Assembly (NCBI GenBank): GCA_001804805.1
Contig: MHBH01000054.1
Span: 28,750-92,749, forward strand
DNA length: 64,000 nucleotides
Source: Lentisphaerae bacterium GWF2_49_21
GTDB taxonomy: Bacteria; Verrucomicrobiota; Lentisphaeria; Victivallales; GWF2-50-93
Direction of reading: 5' to 3'
A model generated the notes under the pieces. That model was given only the letters and a program-made list of their open reading frames with translations. It searched no databases and was not told the DNA's origin. The position numbers were made by a program, and so were the translations under genes. Of the stretch, positions 51,301 to 59,411 are shown piece by piece (position 1 is the first letter of the stretch; every line of letters begins with the position of its first letter).

Positions 51301-51309
51301 ATTTGCAGG

Positions 51310-52107
51310 ATGCGCATGAAGGGCTTTTATTCAAATTTTACATTAATCGAATTACTCGTGGTCATTGCGATCATCGCAATTCTCGCGGCAATGCTCCTGC
51401 CGGCATTGAAGAACGCCAGGGAAAAGGCGAAGGAGATCGCCTGCACCGGCAATCTCAAGCAGCAGGGGCTGATTGTCCAAAGCTATGGAGCTGATTACAA
51501 CTCATTCATACCGCCAAACCTGTGCTATGATCCGGCAAGCCAGTCCGGACATTTCTCCTGTGATGTCTATAATCCCGGCGGTTCGTCCAATCCCCGTGGC
51601 GCGTTCATGTCCTTCATCCAAGGTTATTTTTATGAATATGATATCACGCAATGGGGCGATACAGGTGGAGTGGTCAAGAGCGAAATCTTTATATGTCCGT
51701 CCGACAACTATCTCAATGGAACTGCAACACACAAGGTCGGAAGTATAAACAAACTCACTCGCATCAGCTATTGTACGCCTCAATATGTATGGGAACGCCT
51801 GAACAATCGTATTACCACATATGGAGGAACATACAATGGGAAATACTTTTGCCTGAGCATGACGGCCGATGTGAAAAAGACCGAAAGGACCGTGCTGATA
51901 AGCGACGCTGTCAATGGAGCTGCGCCAATCAACGGAACCCTCTCCCCGACGCTTTACACCCAGCATGGCCAATGGAGGGACAATGCAAATGGACGATTCG
52001 ATCATTCCCTGGGATGCAACTGGGTGTATTTCGACGGGCATGTCGAATATTCGAAATATCCGAATTATCCTGAAAGCCTGATGGCATCATGGTGCAATGC
52101 AAACTGA
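51310..52107 (+). CDS. prepilin-type N-terminal domain protein with H-x9-DG motif
   Basis: A 265-residue type II secretion/pilin-like protein. It starts with a short leader, then [20 protein letters not shown] (the methylation/cleavage signal and hydrophobic helix) and the typical [20 protein letters not shown]. The C-terminus has the PVC-group H-x9-DG motif, His followed by nine residues and Asp-Gly ([14 protein letters not shown]). The residue before the mature Phe is Asn rather than the usual Gly. The ATG at 51310 is chosen; 51316 is possible, and the longer frame from 51127 overlaps the regulator. Function beyond surface display is unknown. Confidence 0.85.
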   Translation: MRMKGFYSNFTLIELLVVIAIIAILAAMLLPALKNAREKAKEIACTGNLKQQGLIVQSYGADYNSFIPPNLCYDPASQSGHFSCDVYNPGGSSNPRGAFMSFIQGYFYEYDITQWGDTGGVVKSEIFICPSDNYLNGTATHKVGSINKLTRISYCTPQYVWERLNNRITTYGGTYNGKYFCLSMTADVKKTERTVLISDAVNGAAPINGTLSPTLYTQHGQWRDNANGRFDHSLGCNWVYFDGHVEYSKYPNYPESLMASWCNAN

Positions 52108-52139
52108 TGAAATCCTCAACAAAAGCAATAAGTTGAAAA

Positions 52140-52982
52140 ATGGAATCTAAAATCGACAATCGGAAATTGGCAATCCTCCTGTGCAAGGTCTATGGAGGAC
52201 AGGTCGGAAATAAGTTTACGCTTATCGAACTGTTGATAGTTATCGCGATTATCGCAGTCCTTGCGGCCCTGCTCCTGCCGGCATTGAAGAACGCAAAGGA
52301 ATCCGTAAAGAAAGTCGTATGCATAAGCAATCTGCGCCAGCTCGCCACGGGATTCACTCTCTATGCAACTGACTTCAATGGAACATATCCCCCGTTGAAT
52401 TTCTATACGACCACTCCCAAGACTCTTTCCGACGGTTCAGAATATCCTGGTTCTACATCACTGCAGTATTACCAGTGGTATACAAACAAGCTTCATGACA
52501 ATGATTATGTCCGGGTGTCAAAATGGAAGAATGAAAAGGCCGGAGAAGTAGATCTTGTCACTGATGTATGGGTCTGCCCATCACTGACTCCAGAGCGTTT
52601 CAGGCAGGGTGGAGGATACGGTCCGGCTGAAAACATAATCCGCTACAGCTACAGGGATGAACAGTTTGGCAGCACACGAAACATCAACCAGATCAAAAGC
52701 CCTTCAAACCTCTACTTGATAGGAGATGCCTGGCAACCCAGGAATTCCGAGCAGCCATTCTGCTCCTGGAAAAGCATTTTCCCTCCTTCATCAATAGGGC
52801 CGACAGGCGGCTGGGCCCTGGTCGGGGGAGTGGACGGCTGGGATGTCGCAGGAATTGAGCAGTCTGCACCGAGACACATAGGTCAGGCGGTCTGCGTAGC
52901 ATTCTTCGACGGACATTCAGAAGCAATGAAGTTCCAGGCCCTCAGGAACAATGTAAACAATGTATTCGGTCCGGAAAATTAA
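52140..52982 (+). CDS. prepilin-type N-terminal domain protein, second copy
   Basis: A 280-residue paralogue of the upstream protein with [20 protein letters not shown] and [20 protein letters not shown]. The C-terminal motif is a slightly longer H-x10-DG ([17 protein letters not shown]). Here the residue before Phe is Lys. The first 25 residues are unusually long and polar for a prepilin leader and come from repeat-like DNA (AATCTAAAATCGACAATCGG), so the true start might be a later codon. It follows the first copy by 32 bp and precedes a beta-helix gene. Confidence 0.82.
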   Translation: MESKIDNRKLAILLCKVYGGQVGNKFTLIELLIVIAIIAVLAALLLPALKNAKESVKKVVCISNLRQLATGFTLYATDFNGTYPPLNFYTTTPKTLSDGSEYPGSTSLQYYQWYTNKLHDNDYVRVSKWKNEKAGEVDLVTDVWVCPSLTPERFRQGGGYGPAENIIRYSYRDEQFGSTRNINQIKSPSNLYLIGDAWQPRNSEQPFCSWKSIFPPSSIGPTGGWALVGGVDGWDVAGIEQSAPRHIGQAVCVAFFDGHSEAMKFQALRNNVNNVFGPEN

Positions 52983-52998
52983 CCTATAAGGATTTTAA

Positions 52999-54450
52999 AT
53001 GAAAAGATTTATTTTTTATCGGATTATTTTTTTCACTATAGCCGCACTTTTATCCTTCAATCTTGCCGCTAAGGATATTTATGTCGATCCAGTCAAAGGC
53101 GATGACAAGTCCAGCGGATTGGCGGCGGAGCCGCAAGCGGGGGGAAATGGACCTGTAAAGACCCTGTCGCAAGGAATAAAAATCGTCAAGGCCGGAGACA
53201 CTCTTCATCTTGCAGAAGCAATATTCCATGAGACGCTGCAACTTAACGATACTGCCGGCGAGCCCGGAAGACCGATCGTGATCGACGGGCACGGTGCAAC
53301 AATCACAGGCTGCGACCCTCTCCGCCTAGATGGATGGAGCGAGGTGAGCCCCGGCCTTTACAAGAGTGAAAAGTTCCTTTCGGAACTCCAGGAATCCGAC
53401 AATGCCGCCAAGATAATGCGTGTGTTCTTCCTGATCGACGGCAAGATGCAGCACATGGGGCGCACAAGCAAAGGCAAAAAAACTCCTTTTAAGAAACCTG
53501 AGGATCTTCAGACTGGAGAGTGGACGGTGGATGAGACCAGCAATGCGTTCTACTTGAAAGTTTCCGGCAAACTGGAAGATGCGAAAATTGAAGCGCCATA
53601 CCGCAGGAACGGAGTTGGAATATTCGGCAGGAAGACTCCAGTAGCCCACATTGTAATCCGGAATCTCAACTGCATCCACGTCCTTAACGACGGATTCAAT
53701 CTCCACGGAAAATGCAACGATGTCGTCTTCGAAAACATTTCCGCATATGAGAACGGCGACGACGGCTACAGCGCCCATGAGACCTGTGAGTCCACGATAA
53801 ACGGATACCGTGCATCCGGAAACTCGACGGGCATAGCCAACGCATACGAATCGGTCAACAAGGTCAGCAATATCATGCTCGAAGGCAATCTCGGCTATGA
53901 GTTCCTCGCTGGACACTCCTCCACGTGGGAAATTAGAAACATGGTGGTTGTCGCTGACTGTCCCGAACCTTTCATGGTCGGATATGGCAAGCAGGAGGAG
54001 AACCTGCACTCCACCGTCAAAATGGAAAACGTCCAGATCTACGCTCCCGGAAAAAGCAATTTCCAGCTGAAGGTGAAAAAATACACCGTGCTGGAGGCGC
54101 GGAATGTGACATCGGTCGGCGTTCCCTGGCTCATAGAAGGATCTGCAAAGGTTGCAGACAGTATCATTTCAGCCCCGACATTGGAATGCACAGCGGATGG
54201 AAAATGGGAGTCGGACAAGAATAATTATTACCTGTCAAGCCTGACGTTCAAAGGTAAAAAATATACGGCGGCTGATTTCCAGTCCTATAAGGATGAGGCA
54301 AGAACTGATCATAACTCCAAATTTCAGCCTTATGTAAAGGAGGATGCCGGAAAATTGATCAATGCAAAGGAAAGTTCTTCCATAGGCGCCAATATTTCAG
54401 ACATGAAAATCCCGGTCATGGACAAGAGCGATCCATTTAAACTCCAGTAA
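52999..54450 (+). CDS. secreted right-handed beta-helix protein (DUF1565/pectate-lyase-like)
   Basis: A 483-residue exported protein with a signal peptide (RFIFYRIIFFTIAALLSFNLAA). The start of the mature part, IYVDPVKGDDKSSGLAAEP, is the DUF1565-type entry seen in beta-helix carbohydrate enzymes (D-P-x-x-G-D-D), followed by helix turns (VFENISAYENGDDGYSAHET, TINGYRASGNSTGIANAYE). No catalytic triad is clear. It ends the regulator-prepilin-prepilin-beta-helix cassette, 16 bp after the second prepilin-like gene. Likely role: binding or cleaving an extracellular polysaccharide, by inference. Confidence 0.8.
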   Translation: MKRFIFYRIIFFTIAALLSFNLAAKDIYVDPVKGDDKSSGLAAEPQAGGNGPVKTLSQGIKIVKAGDTLHLAEAIFHETLQLNDTAGEPGRPIVIDGHGATITGCDPLRLDGWSEVSPGLYKSEKFLSELQESDNAAKIMRVFFLIDGKMQHMGRTSKGKKTPFKKPEDLQTGEWTVDETSNAFYLKVSGKLEDAKIEAPYRRNGVGIFGRKTPVAHIVIRNLNCIHVLNDGFNLHGKCNDVVFENISAYENGDDGYSAHETCESTINGYRASGNSTGIANAYESVNKVSNIMLEGNLGYEFLAGHSSTWEIRNMVVVADCPEPFMVGYGKQEENLHSTVKMENVQIYAPGKSNFQLKVKKYTVLEARNVTSVGVPWLIEGSAKVADSIISAPTLECTADGKWESDKNNYYLSSLTFKGKKYTAADFQSYKDEARTDHNSKFQPYVKEDAGKLINAKESSSIGANISDMKIPVMDKSDPFKLQ

Positions 54451-54461
54451 TTGAAATTTCA

Positions 54462-56363
54462 TTATCGCATAGGACCGGTGGTTGAAATTACCTGCTGGGA
54501 AACAGCCTCCTGCTTGAGGTAATCGTCCTTTGAATCTTCGATCCATTCGTTGAAGAACTGGCCTACGATCGGCGCGCATGTCGAACCGCCGCTGACACCT
54601 TCCTGCACGATCACTGCGACTCCATACGTCTTGTCCTTGTGTTTTCCGAAACCCATGAACCAGGTATTCGTCTTCCTGTTGTCCTTCGGTCCTATCTCTG
54701 CGGTCCCAGTCTTTCCACAAAGAGTGATCTTTTCGTTTCTCGCTTTTTTTGCAGTTCCCTTTTCACCGTTTACCACGCGATACATTCCTTCCCGGATAAT
54801 TTCAAGATTCTCCTTTTTGACCTTGAGCTCCGACATCTTCTCCGGCTTGTCCTGCATATAAAGGGTGTTCCCATTTGGATCGCGGACCTCCTGGAGGAGA
54901 TAGGGTTTGAACACTGATCCTCCGTTGGCAATGGCCGAAACATAAAGTGCGACCTGAAGGGGCGTGAGGGTGATAATGCCCTGTCCGATTGAAATAAGGC
55001 ATGTGTCATAGACAGTCCATTTTTCCCCATACAGCCTCTGCTTAGTCTCCATCGAGGGGATCTGTCCGGCACGTTCGGGAATGCAGAACCCAGTCTTCCT
55101 GCCTATCCCGGCGGACTCCATCATGTCCCTGAGCTTTTCAAAACCAAGCCTCCTGCCCTGCACCATGAAATAAATATTGCAGGACTGCTCTATGCCGTAG
55201 AGCATGTCTACGTTGCCATGCCCTCCGTTCTTCCAGCTCCAGCAATGGATGGCGGCATTTCCGATCTCAAGAGAACCGTCGCATTCTATTTTCTCAAGAG
55301 GATTGAACCAGCTCTCAAGCGCGGCCATGGCGATGACAGGCTTTATGATCGAGCCCGGAGTGTATTCTCCAGAAGTAGCACGATTCACAAGAGGTCTTCC
55401 AGAATCGCTTAACAGCCTCTTCCAGTCATCCTTCTTTATCTTCGGAACAAAAAGCTGGGGCTCATATCCCGGCGATGAGACCATTGCAATGACAGCCCCT
55501 GTCGACGCATCAAGAAGGACGAACGAGCCTATCCTGTCGGCAAGAATCTTCTCGGCTATCGTCTGCGCACGCCAGTTCAACGTCAGGACAATATCGTTTC
55601 CGTTCTGCGGAGGAACTGCAGTTCCAATAGTTTCATGGACAAATCCCAAGTTGTCTATCCTGACGACTTCGTTGCCTGGACTTCCCCTGAGCCCCGGCAG
55701 AGGCACCGGACCGCAGTTGATGGTCTTATCATAGGTTTTCTCCACTCCATCCCTGCCGTTCCAATCCGGCAGATAATATGAGTAGTCCGTCCTGTCCTCT
55801 GCAGTTCCAGGATCCTCAAGCCCCACATATCCCAGGACATGGCAGGCAGTCTTTCCTCCGGGATAAAAGCGCTTCGGGATCGTCTTGATCTCCATGCCCT
55901 GTATGTCGGAGGCGCTCTCTATTGCGTTGGCAAGTTCGACGTTTGAAAGGTCCTTGAAGACAGTGATCGGCAGTGCCGGCCTCTGGACAATGTGCGTACG
56001 TATTCCTTCCGGCGTCAAGAAGGATTTTCTTCCGATCGCAGTTCCTATCCTGTAGGCGCTCGCAAAAATATAGTTAACCGTCTTCTTCTGCTTCCCCGGC
56101 TGGCGCATTTCCGCTGGATGGAAGACAATATCGTAGCTTATTATGTTGTCGGCAAGGATATGCATGTCGGAGCTGTAGATCCTGCCGCGGACAGCGGGCA
56201 GGCGGATGCGCCTGATGGACTGCTTCGACACCTTCTCCCTGTGCTCTTCGCCCAGCCTTATCTGCTCGTCCCAGAGCTTGATGACAATGACCGAATAAAA
56301 GACAGCGAAGATGCTTCCGAGGATGAAAATCCTTAGCACCGCTTTTATTATTGAGTCCTTCAC
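54462..56363 (-). CDS. mrdA: penicillin-binding protein 2, elongasome transpeptidase
   Basis: A 633-residue class B penicillin-binding protein. One N-terminal membrane helix (FILGSIFAVFYSVIVIKLW) is followed by the PBP dimerisation domain and the transpeptidase domain with SxxK (TPGSIIKPV), SxN (EQSCNIYF) and KTG (LCGKTGTAE). It cross-links peptidoglycan during lateral growth with MreC and MreD, whose genes lie directly upstream in the same operon. The next upstream gene (mreD) ends immediately before its start. RodA and MreB are not in the window. Confidence 0.95.
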   Translation of the reverse strand: MKDSIIKAVLRIFILGSIFAVFYSVIVIKLWDEQIRLGEEHREKVSKQSIRRIRLPAVRGRIYSSDMHILADNIISYDIVFHPAEMRQPGKQKKTVNYIFASAYRIGTAIGRKSFLTPEGIRTHIVQRPALPITVFKDLSNVELANAIESASDIQGMEIKTIPKRFYPGGKTACHVLGYVGLEDPGTAEDRTDYSYYLPDWNGRDGVEKTYDKTINCGPVPLPGLRGSPGNEVVRIDNLGFVHETIGTAVPPQNGNDIVLTLNWRAQTIAEKILADRIGSFVLLDASTGAVIAMVSSPGYEPQLFVPKIKKDDWKRLLSDSGRPLVNRATSGEYTPGSIIKPVIAMAALESWFNPLEKIECDGSLEIGNAAIHCWSWKNGGHGNVDMLYGIEQSCNIYFMVQGRRLGFEKLRDMMESAGIGRKTGFCIPERAGQIPSMETKQRLYGEKWTVYDTCLISIGQGIITLTPLQVALYVSAIANGGSVFKPYLLQEVRDPNGNTLYMQDKPEKMSELKVKKENLEIIREGMYRVVNGEKGTAKKARNEKITLCGKTGTAEIGPKDNRKTNTWFMGFGKHKDKTYGVAVIVQEGVSGGSTCAPIVGQFFNEWIEDSKDDYLKQEAVSQQVISTTGPMR

Positions 56364-56879
56364 TTAGATCCTTTCCTCTATGTTCTCGCGGGCTTTCCTG
56401 TAAAGCTCCATTCCAAGCAGCTCGCTCAACAGGTCCAGGAAAAATACCATGAAAGGCAGGAAAACCGCTCCTGATATCAACGAAAATAAGATTATGAATA
56501 CAAGATCCCAGATTCCTCCGAGGAGGATCCCCCTCCAATATATGAAGACGACCGGAAGAACTGTCACCGCGGAAACAAGCACGCCTGGAATTGCATGCAG
56601 GAAGAAATCCTTTGTCTCGCCTTTCAGGAGCCAGAAGATGGTCACTCCTGAAACCGCCATGAAGCTGAGGGCGGAAACTGGCATCTCCCTGCAATAGAGC
56701 ATGTCTATTGCAAGCCCTGAGAAAAATCCCAGGCAGATGCCGATCCTCCATCCGTATACCATTGAAAAATAAAAGACCGCCATCGCCGCCAGAGGAAGGA
56801 TCACCCCGAGGGATCCGACCATCACCTCGAACATGATCGATGTGAAAAGCACGAGAAATATATAGCTTGCGACTATCAT
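56364..56879 (-). CDS. mreD: rod shape-determining protein MreD
   Basis: A 171-residue very hydrophobic inner-membrane protein with about five or six helices (VASYIFLVLFTSIMFEVMV, IGICLGFFSGLAIDMLY, and more). Its size and hydropathy, and its place between mreC and mrdA, identify it. The ATG at 56879 overlaps the mreC stop by 4 bp (ATGA); the longer frame to 56948 is rejected because it lies inside mreC. It links MreC to the cell-wall synthesis complex. Confidence 0.88.
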   Translation of the reverse strand: MIVASYIFLVLFTSIMFEVMVGSLGVILPLAAMAVFYFSMVYGWRIGICLGFFSGLAIDMLYCREMPVSALSFMAVSGVTIFWLLKGETKDFFLHAIPGVLVSAVTVLPVVFIYWRGILLGGIWDLVFIILFSLISGAVFLPFMVFFLDLLSELLGMELYRKARENIEERI

Positions 56880-57730
56880 TTTTCCTTTTCCGGCACCATG
56901 ATCAGGACAAAGCGGAGATTGTCGAAATTCGCGGAAGGCTCCATCCATATCTCAGCATACAGGTTGTCCTTTATCTTGATCCCCTGCCCTTCCTTCTCTT
57001 CAGCCAGCCTCCCTATCAGGAGGGAGGAAGGGGTGAGCCCGCTAAGTCCTGACGTGTATACATATTCCCCCGGCGTATAGACGACATCCCGGGGCAGATA
57101 TTTGATCTTGACTATGAAACTCCTCCCCGTCTTCCTGCCGGAACCTGCGACTCCGTGCGCCTTGCTTCCGGAAACCAGGACGCTCAACGCGCATTCCTCG
57201 CTCATTATTGTGCTTATCAAGGCCTCATGGTTGCTTACGGACTTCACACGCCCTATGACCGCAAAGGAAGGCCCCCCCTCCTCGCGCCTTGGCAGCTTGG
57301 AAATGACAATGCTCCCCTCTCTTATACCATCGTCACCTCCCTTGTTGACGATCAGCTTCTCATACCAGGCTGCAGGATCCCTTTTTATGACTTCGGCGGT
57401 GACACAGGTGAAAAATGGGATTTTGCCTATTCCAACAAGCTCCCTCAGTTCCAAATTCTCCCTTTTAAGACTGCCGAGGATGTTCATCTTTGCTGCAAGA
57501 ATGTCGTTCTCCTCCTGGAGCTTCTGGACCTTTGAGGCAAGCTCATGCCTGCCTTCAAGCACCAGGGCCTCATATGAGGCCGCGTCGGAAACCTTTCCAG
57601 CTGTTGAAAAGTAAGGATGATAGAAATCGGAAACGGCCTTCCTCGAAAACCCCCTGATGGCGGCAAAGGTGATCAGGATGAAAAGGACCGCGAAGACCGC
57701 GATCAGAAGAATGTTCTGCCTGCTCATCAT
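56876..57730 (-). CDS. mreC: rod shape-determining protein MreC
   Basis: A 284-residue periplasmic protein with an N-terminal membrane anchor (ILLIAVFAVLFILITFAAI), a coiled-coil segment (about 55-95, VLEGRHELASKVQKLQEEND) and the MreC beta-domain (VIKRDPAAWYEKLIVNKGGDDGI-type start; later YTSGLSGLTPSSLLIGRL). MreC activates PBP2 and organises the elongasome. It begins 24 bp after an exported protein of unknown function on the same strand. Confidence 0.93.
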   Translation of the reverse strand: MMSRQNILLIAVFAVLFILITFAAIRGFSRKAVSDFYHPYFSTAGKVSDAASYEALVLEGRHELASKVQKLQEENDILAAKMNILGSLKRENLELRELVGIGKIPFFTCVTAEVIKRDPAAWYEKLIVNKGGDDGIREGSIVISKLPRREEGGPSFAVIGRVKSVSNHEALISTIMSEECALSVLVSGSKAHGVAGSGRKTGRSFIVKIKYLPRDVVYTPGEYVYTSGLSGLTPSSLLIGRLAEEKEGQGIKIKDNLYAEIWMEPSANFDNLRFVLIMVPEKEK

Positions 57731-57754
57731 TTTTGCTTCCCCGTAAAATCCTAT

Positions 57755-59122
57755 TTAGAGGTTTCCATTGGACTTCTTCTGCTGTTTTTCAAGTTCGTCG
57801 GCCAACGAGGGCCAGAACCTGCCTGCAAAATCCCCGTTCTCCTCGAGATATTTCAGCTCCACAGAATATCTTGTTCCAAAAGACACATGCTTTCCCTCCC
57901 CTTCGGAAAGGTAGTCCTCTATCTCCTTGAGAAAAAAAGCCCTTTCCAGAAATCCCTTCCTCGCCTTCCCGTATTCAGCGGCGAAATCCTCCTTCCCTCC
58001 GTCCTTGAGGTTCTTCAGGGCGATAATAAGGCCGTTCATTTCCTTTTGAAACATTGAAGGCAGCTGGTTGGAGAGATCGCTCAGGCATCTCTGCCGGCAG
58101 GTCACGGCCTTTTCAGGATTTGTCATTTCCAGCCATTTCCCTCCGAGCTCGGTTATCCCGCAGTTTTTCCATTCCGTCTTTTCCTCCTTGCCGGATTTGA
58201 CAGCCTCATAGCTTATCATCTCGATCTTCTCAAGTCTGCCGACGGCAAATCCGGAAGTCCCGGGATAGAAAATGTTCACCGAGCTGTTCCTGACAAAGGT
58301 CTTGTACCACTCTTCAACAAGCTTGCCAGCTTCTCCAATGTCAAAAGATGCAGGAAAATCAAATCCGGCCTTTTTAACAACAGGACCGACGGCATGCCTG
58401 AATGAATCACTGGGCTTTTCATCCGCCACGGCGGATTTAAGAAGAGCCGTAAAAACATCTTTCCCATCCCCCGGCAAGTGGGTCAGGGCTTCGACAAGCA
58501 TTGCACAGTTTTCAGAATAAAGCCTGTAAGAGGGGCCGTCGGAGAAATCCAGAGGATTGTCCAGCAGGCGCCAGAGATCCGGTTCGGACATCGAGATGCA
58601 AAGCATCCTTGCCGCAGGATAAGTAATTATGCCCGGCATGCTGATGGAGCTGTTCTTCCTTTCGCTCCTGTATAGGAATCCCGCCACCATCCATCCTGGC
58701 ACCTTTGCAATATTCTTTTCCGGACTTATTCCGAACCTGCATAGGAGGAGGGAGGAGATCACGGCGGACTGCACTTTGAAGTTCCTGTCGAACTCTCCGA
58801 TATCCGGATCGGCAAGCATAATTACGAGCGCGCCTCCCCGTACAGAGATCTCATAGCCGTCCTTGAGATCGGCATTTGTCATGGAGACCGAGCAGAGGAC
58901 ATTCTTTTCGGCAGCCTTGAATCCGGGAAAATTCTGCATCACATGATCTGCGGCCTTCAGGAAATCCTGGATTTTCTTATAATTTGAATCGAACCTGGGG
59001 CAGGAAAACTTCATCCTGTCGCTGAGTTCAACTGTCTTATATGCTGAAAGTCCAGGGCTAAGACAAAAGGCGGACGCAATACCGAGAATCAGCGCCAAGA
59101 GTTTTTGAGTTCTGCAGACCAA
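57755..59122 (-). CDS. exported protein of unknown function, mreC-operon leader
   Basis: A 455-residue protein with a signal peptide (KLLALILGIASAFCLSPGLSA). The mature part is mostly helical with no domain I recognise; it has MTNADLKDGYEISVRGGALV and repeated Lys/Glu-rich helices. It may be periplasmic or surface-attached. A TTG start is chosen because GGGAGG stands about 7 bases upstream and the signal peptide begins there; the next in-frame ATG is 36 codons later and would remove it. It lies 24 bp ahead of mreC on the same strand, so a cell-shape or wall role is possible. Confidence 0.7.
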   Translation of the reverse strand: MVCRTQKLLALILGIASAFCLSPGLSAYKTVELSDRMKFSCPRFDSNYKKIQDFLKAADHVMQNFPGFKAAEKNVLCSVSMTNADLKDGYEISVRGGALVIMLADPDIGEFDRNFKVQSAVISSLLLCRFGISPEKNIAKVPGWMVAGFLYRSERKNSSISMPGIITYPAARMLCISMSEPDLWRLLDNPLDFSDGPSYRLYSENCAMLVEALTHLPGDGKDVFTALLKSAVADEKPSDSFRHAVGPVVKKAGFDFPASFDIGEAGKLVEEWYKTFVRNSSVNIFYPGTSGFAVGRLEKIEMISYEAVKSGKEEKTEWKNCGITELGGKWLEMTNPEKAVTCRQRCLSDLSNQLPSMFQKEMNGLIIALKNLKDGGKEDFAAEYGKARKGFLERAFFLKEIEDYLSEGEGKHVSFGTRYSVELKYLEENGDFAGRFWPSLADELEKQQKKSNGNL

Positions 59123-59411
59123 GATGAAGCCTCCCTGTAAAATTCAGCCGCCAAGCCGGCGCGCCAATTGAAAAAGCCAGCAATACCGGCATTTTACTTC
59201 CGGAGGCATAATATATCATTTAAATATGAAACTTGAACAAAACAAGGTATTCTAAATTGATTTTTTCCTTTGCAGTTCGCCAGAGAAGCAAATTCCAATT
59301 ATTGCTTGATTTATACTGGCATACAAATAATACGCCATATATATTAGCTTAGGTTTTTTGTATCTTTTTAAACAGCTTTTACATTTTTTCATTGTCTTTA
59401 GAAACGATTTT
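59123..59411. other. divergent intergenic region before kinase gene
   Basis: A 289-bp gap between the minus-strand mreC operon and the plus-strand kinase gene. It is AT-rich from about 59200 on and contains several possible -10-like hexamers (such as AATAAT near 59325), but no pair of boxes good enough to call. No gene or repeat is seen. Confidence 0.5.

Noticed and set aside
51127..51309. Longer N-terminus for the first prepilin-like protein
   Set aside because: It overlaps the regulator gene and runs through a repeat. Prepilin leaders are short, which fits the ATG at 51310.
55204..55734. 176-codon plus-strand open frame opposite mrdA
   Set aside because: Antisense to a PBP2 gene with all three transpeptidase motifs.
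57102..57614. 170-codon plus-strand open frame opposite mreC
   Set aside because: Antisense to mreC, whose membrane anchor, coiled coil and operon position are clear.
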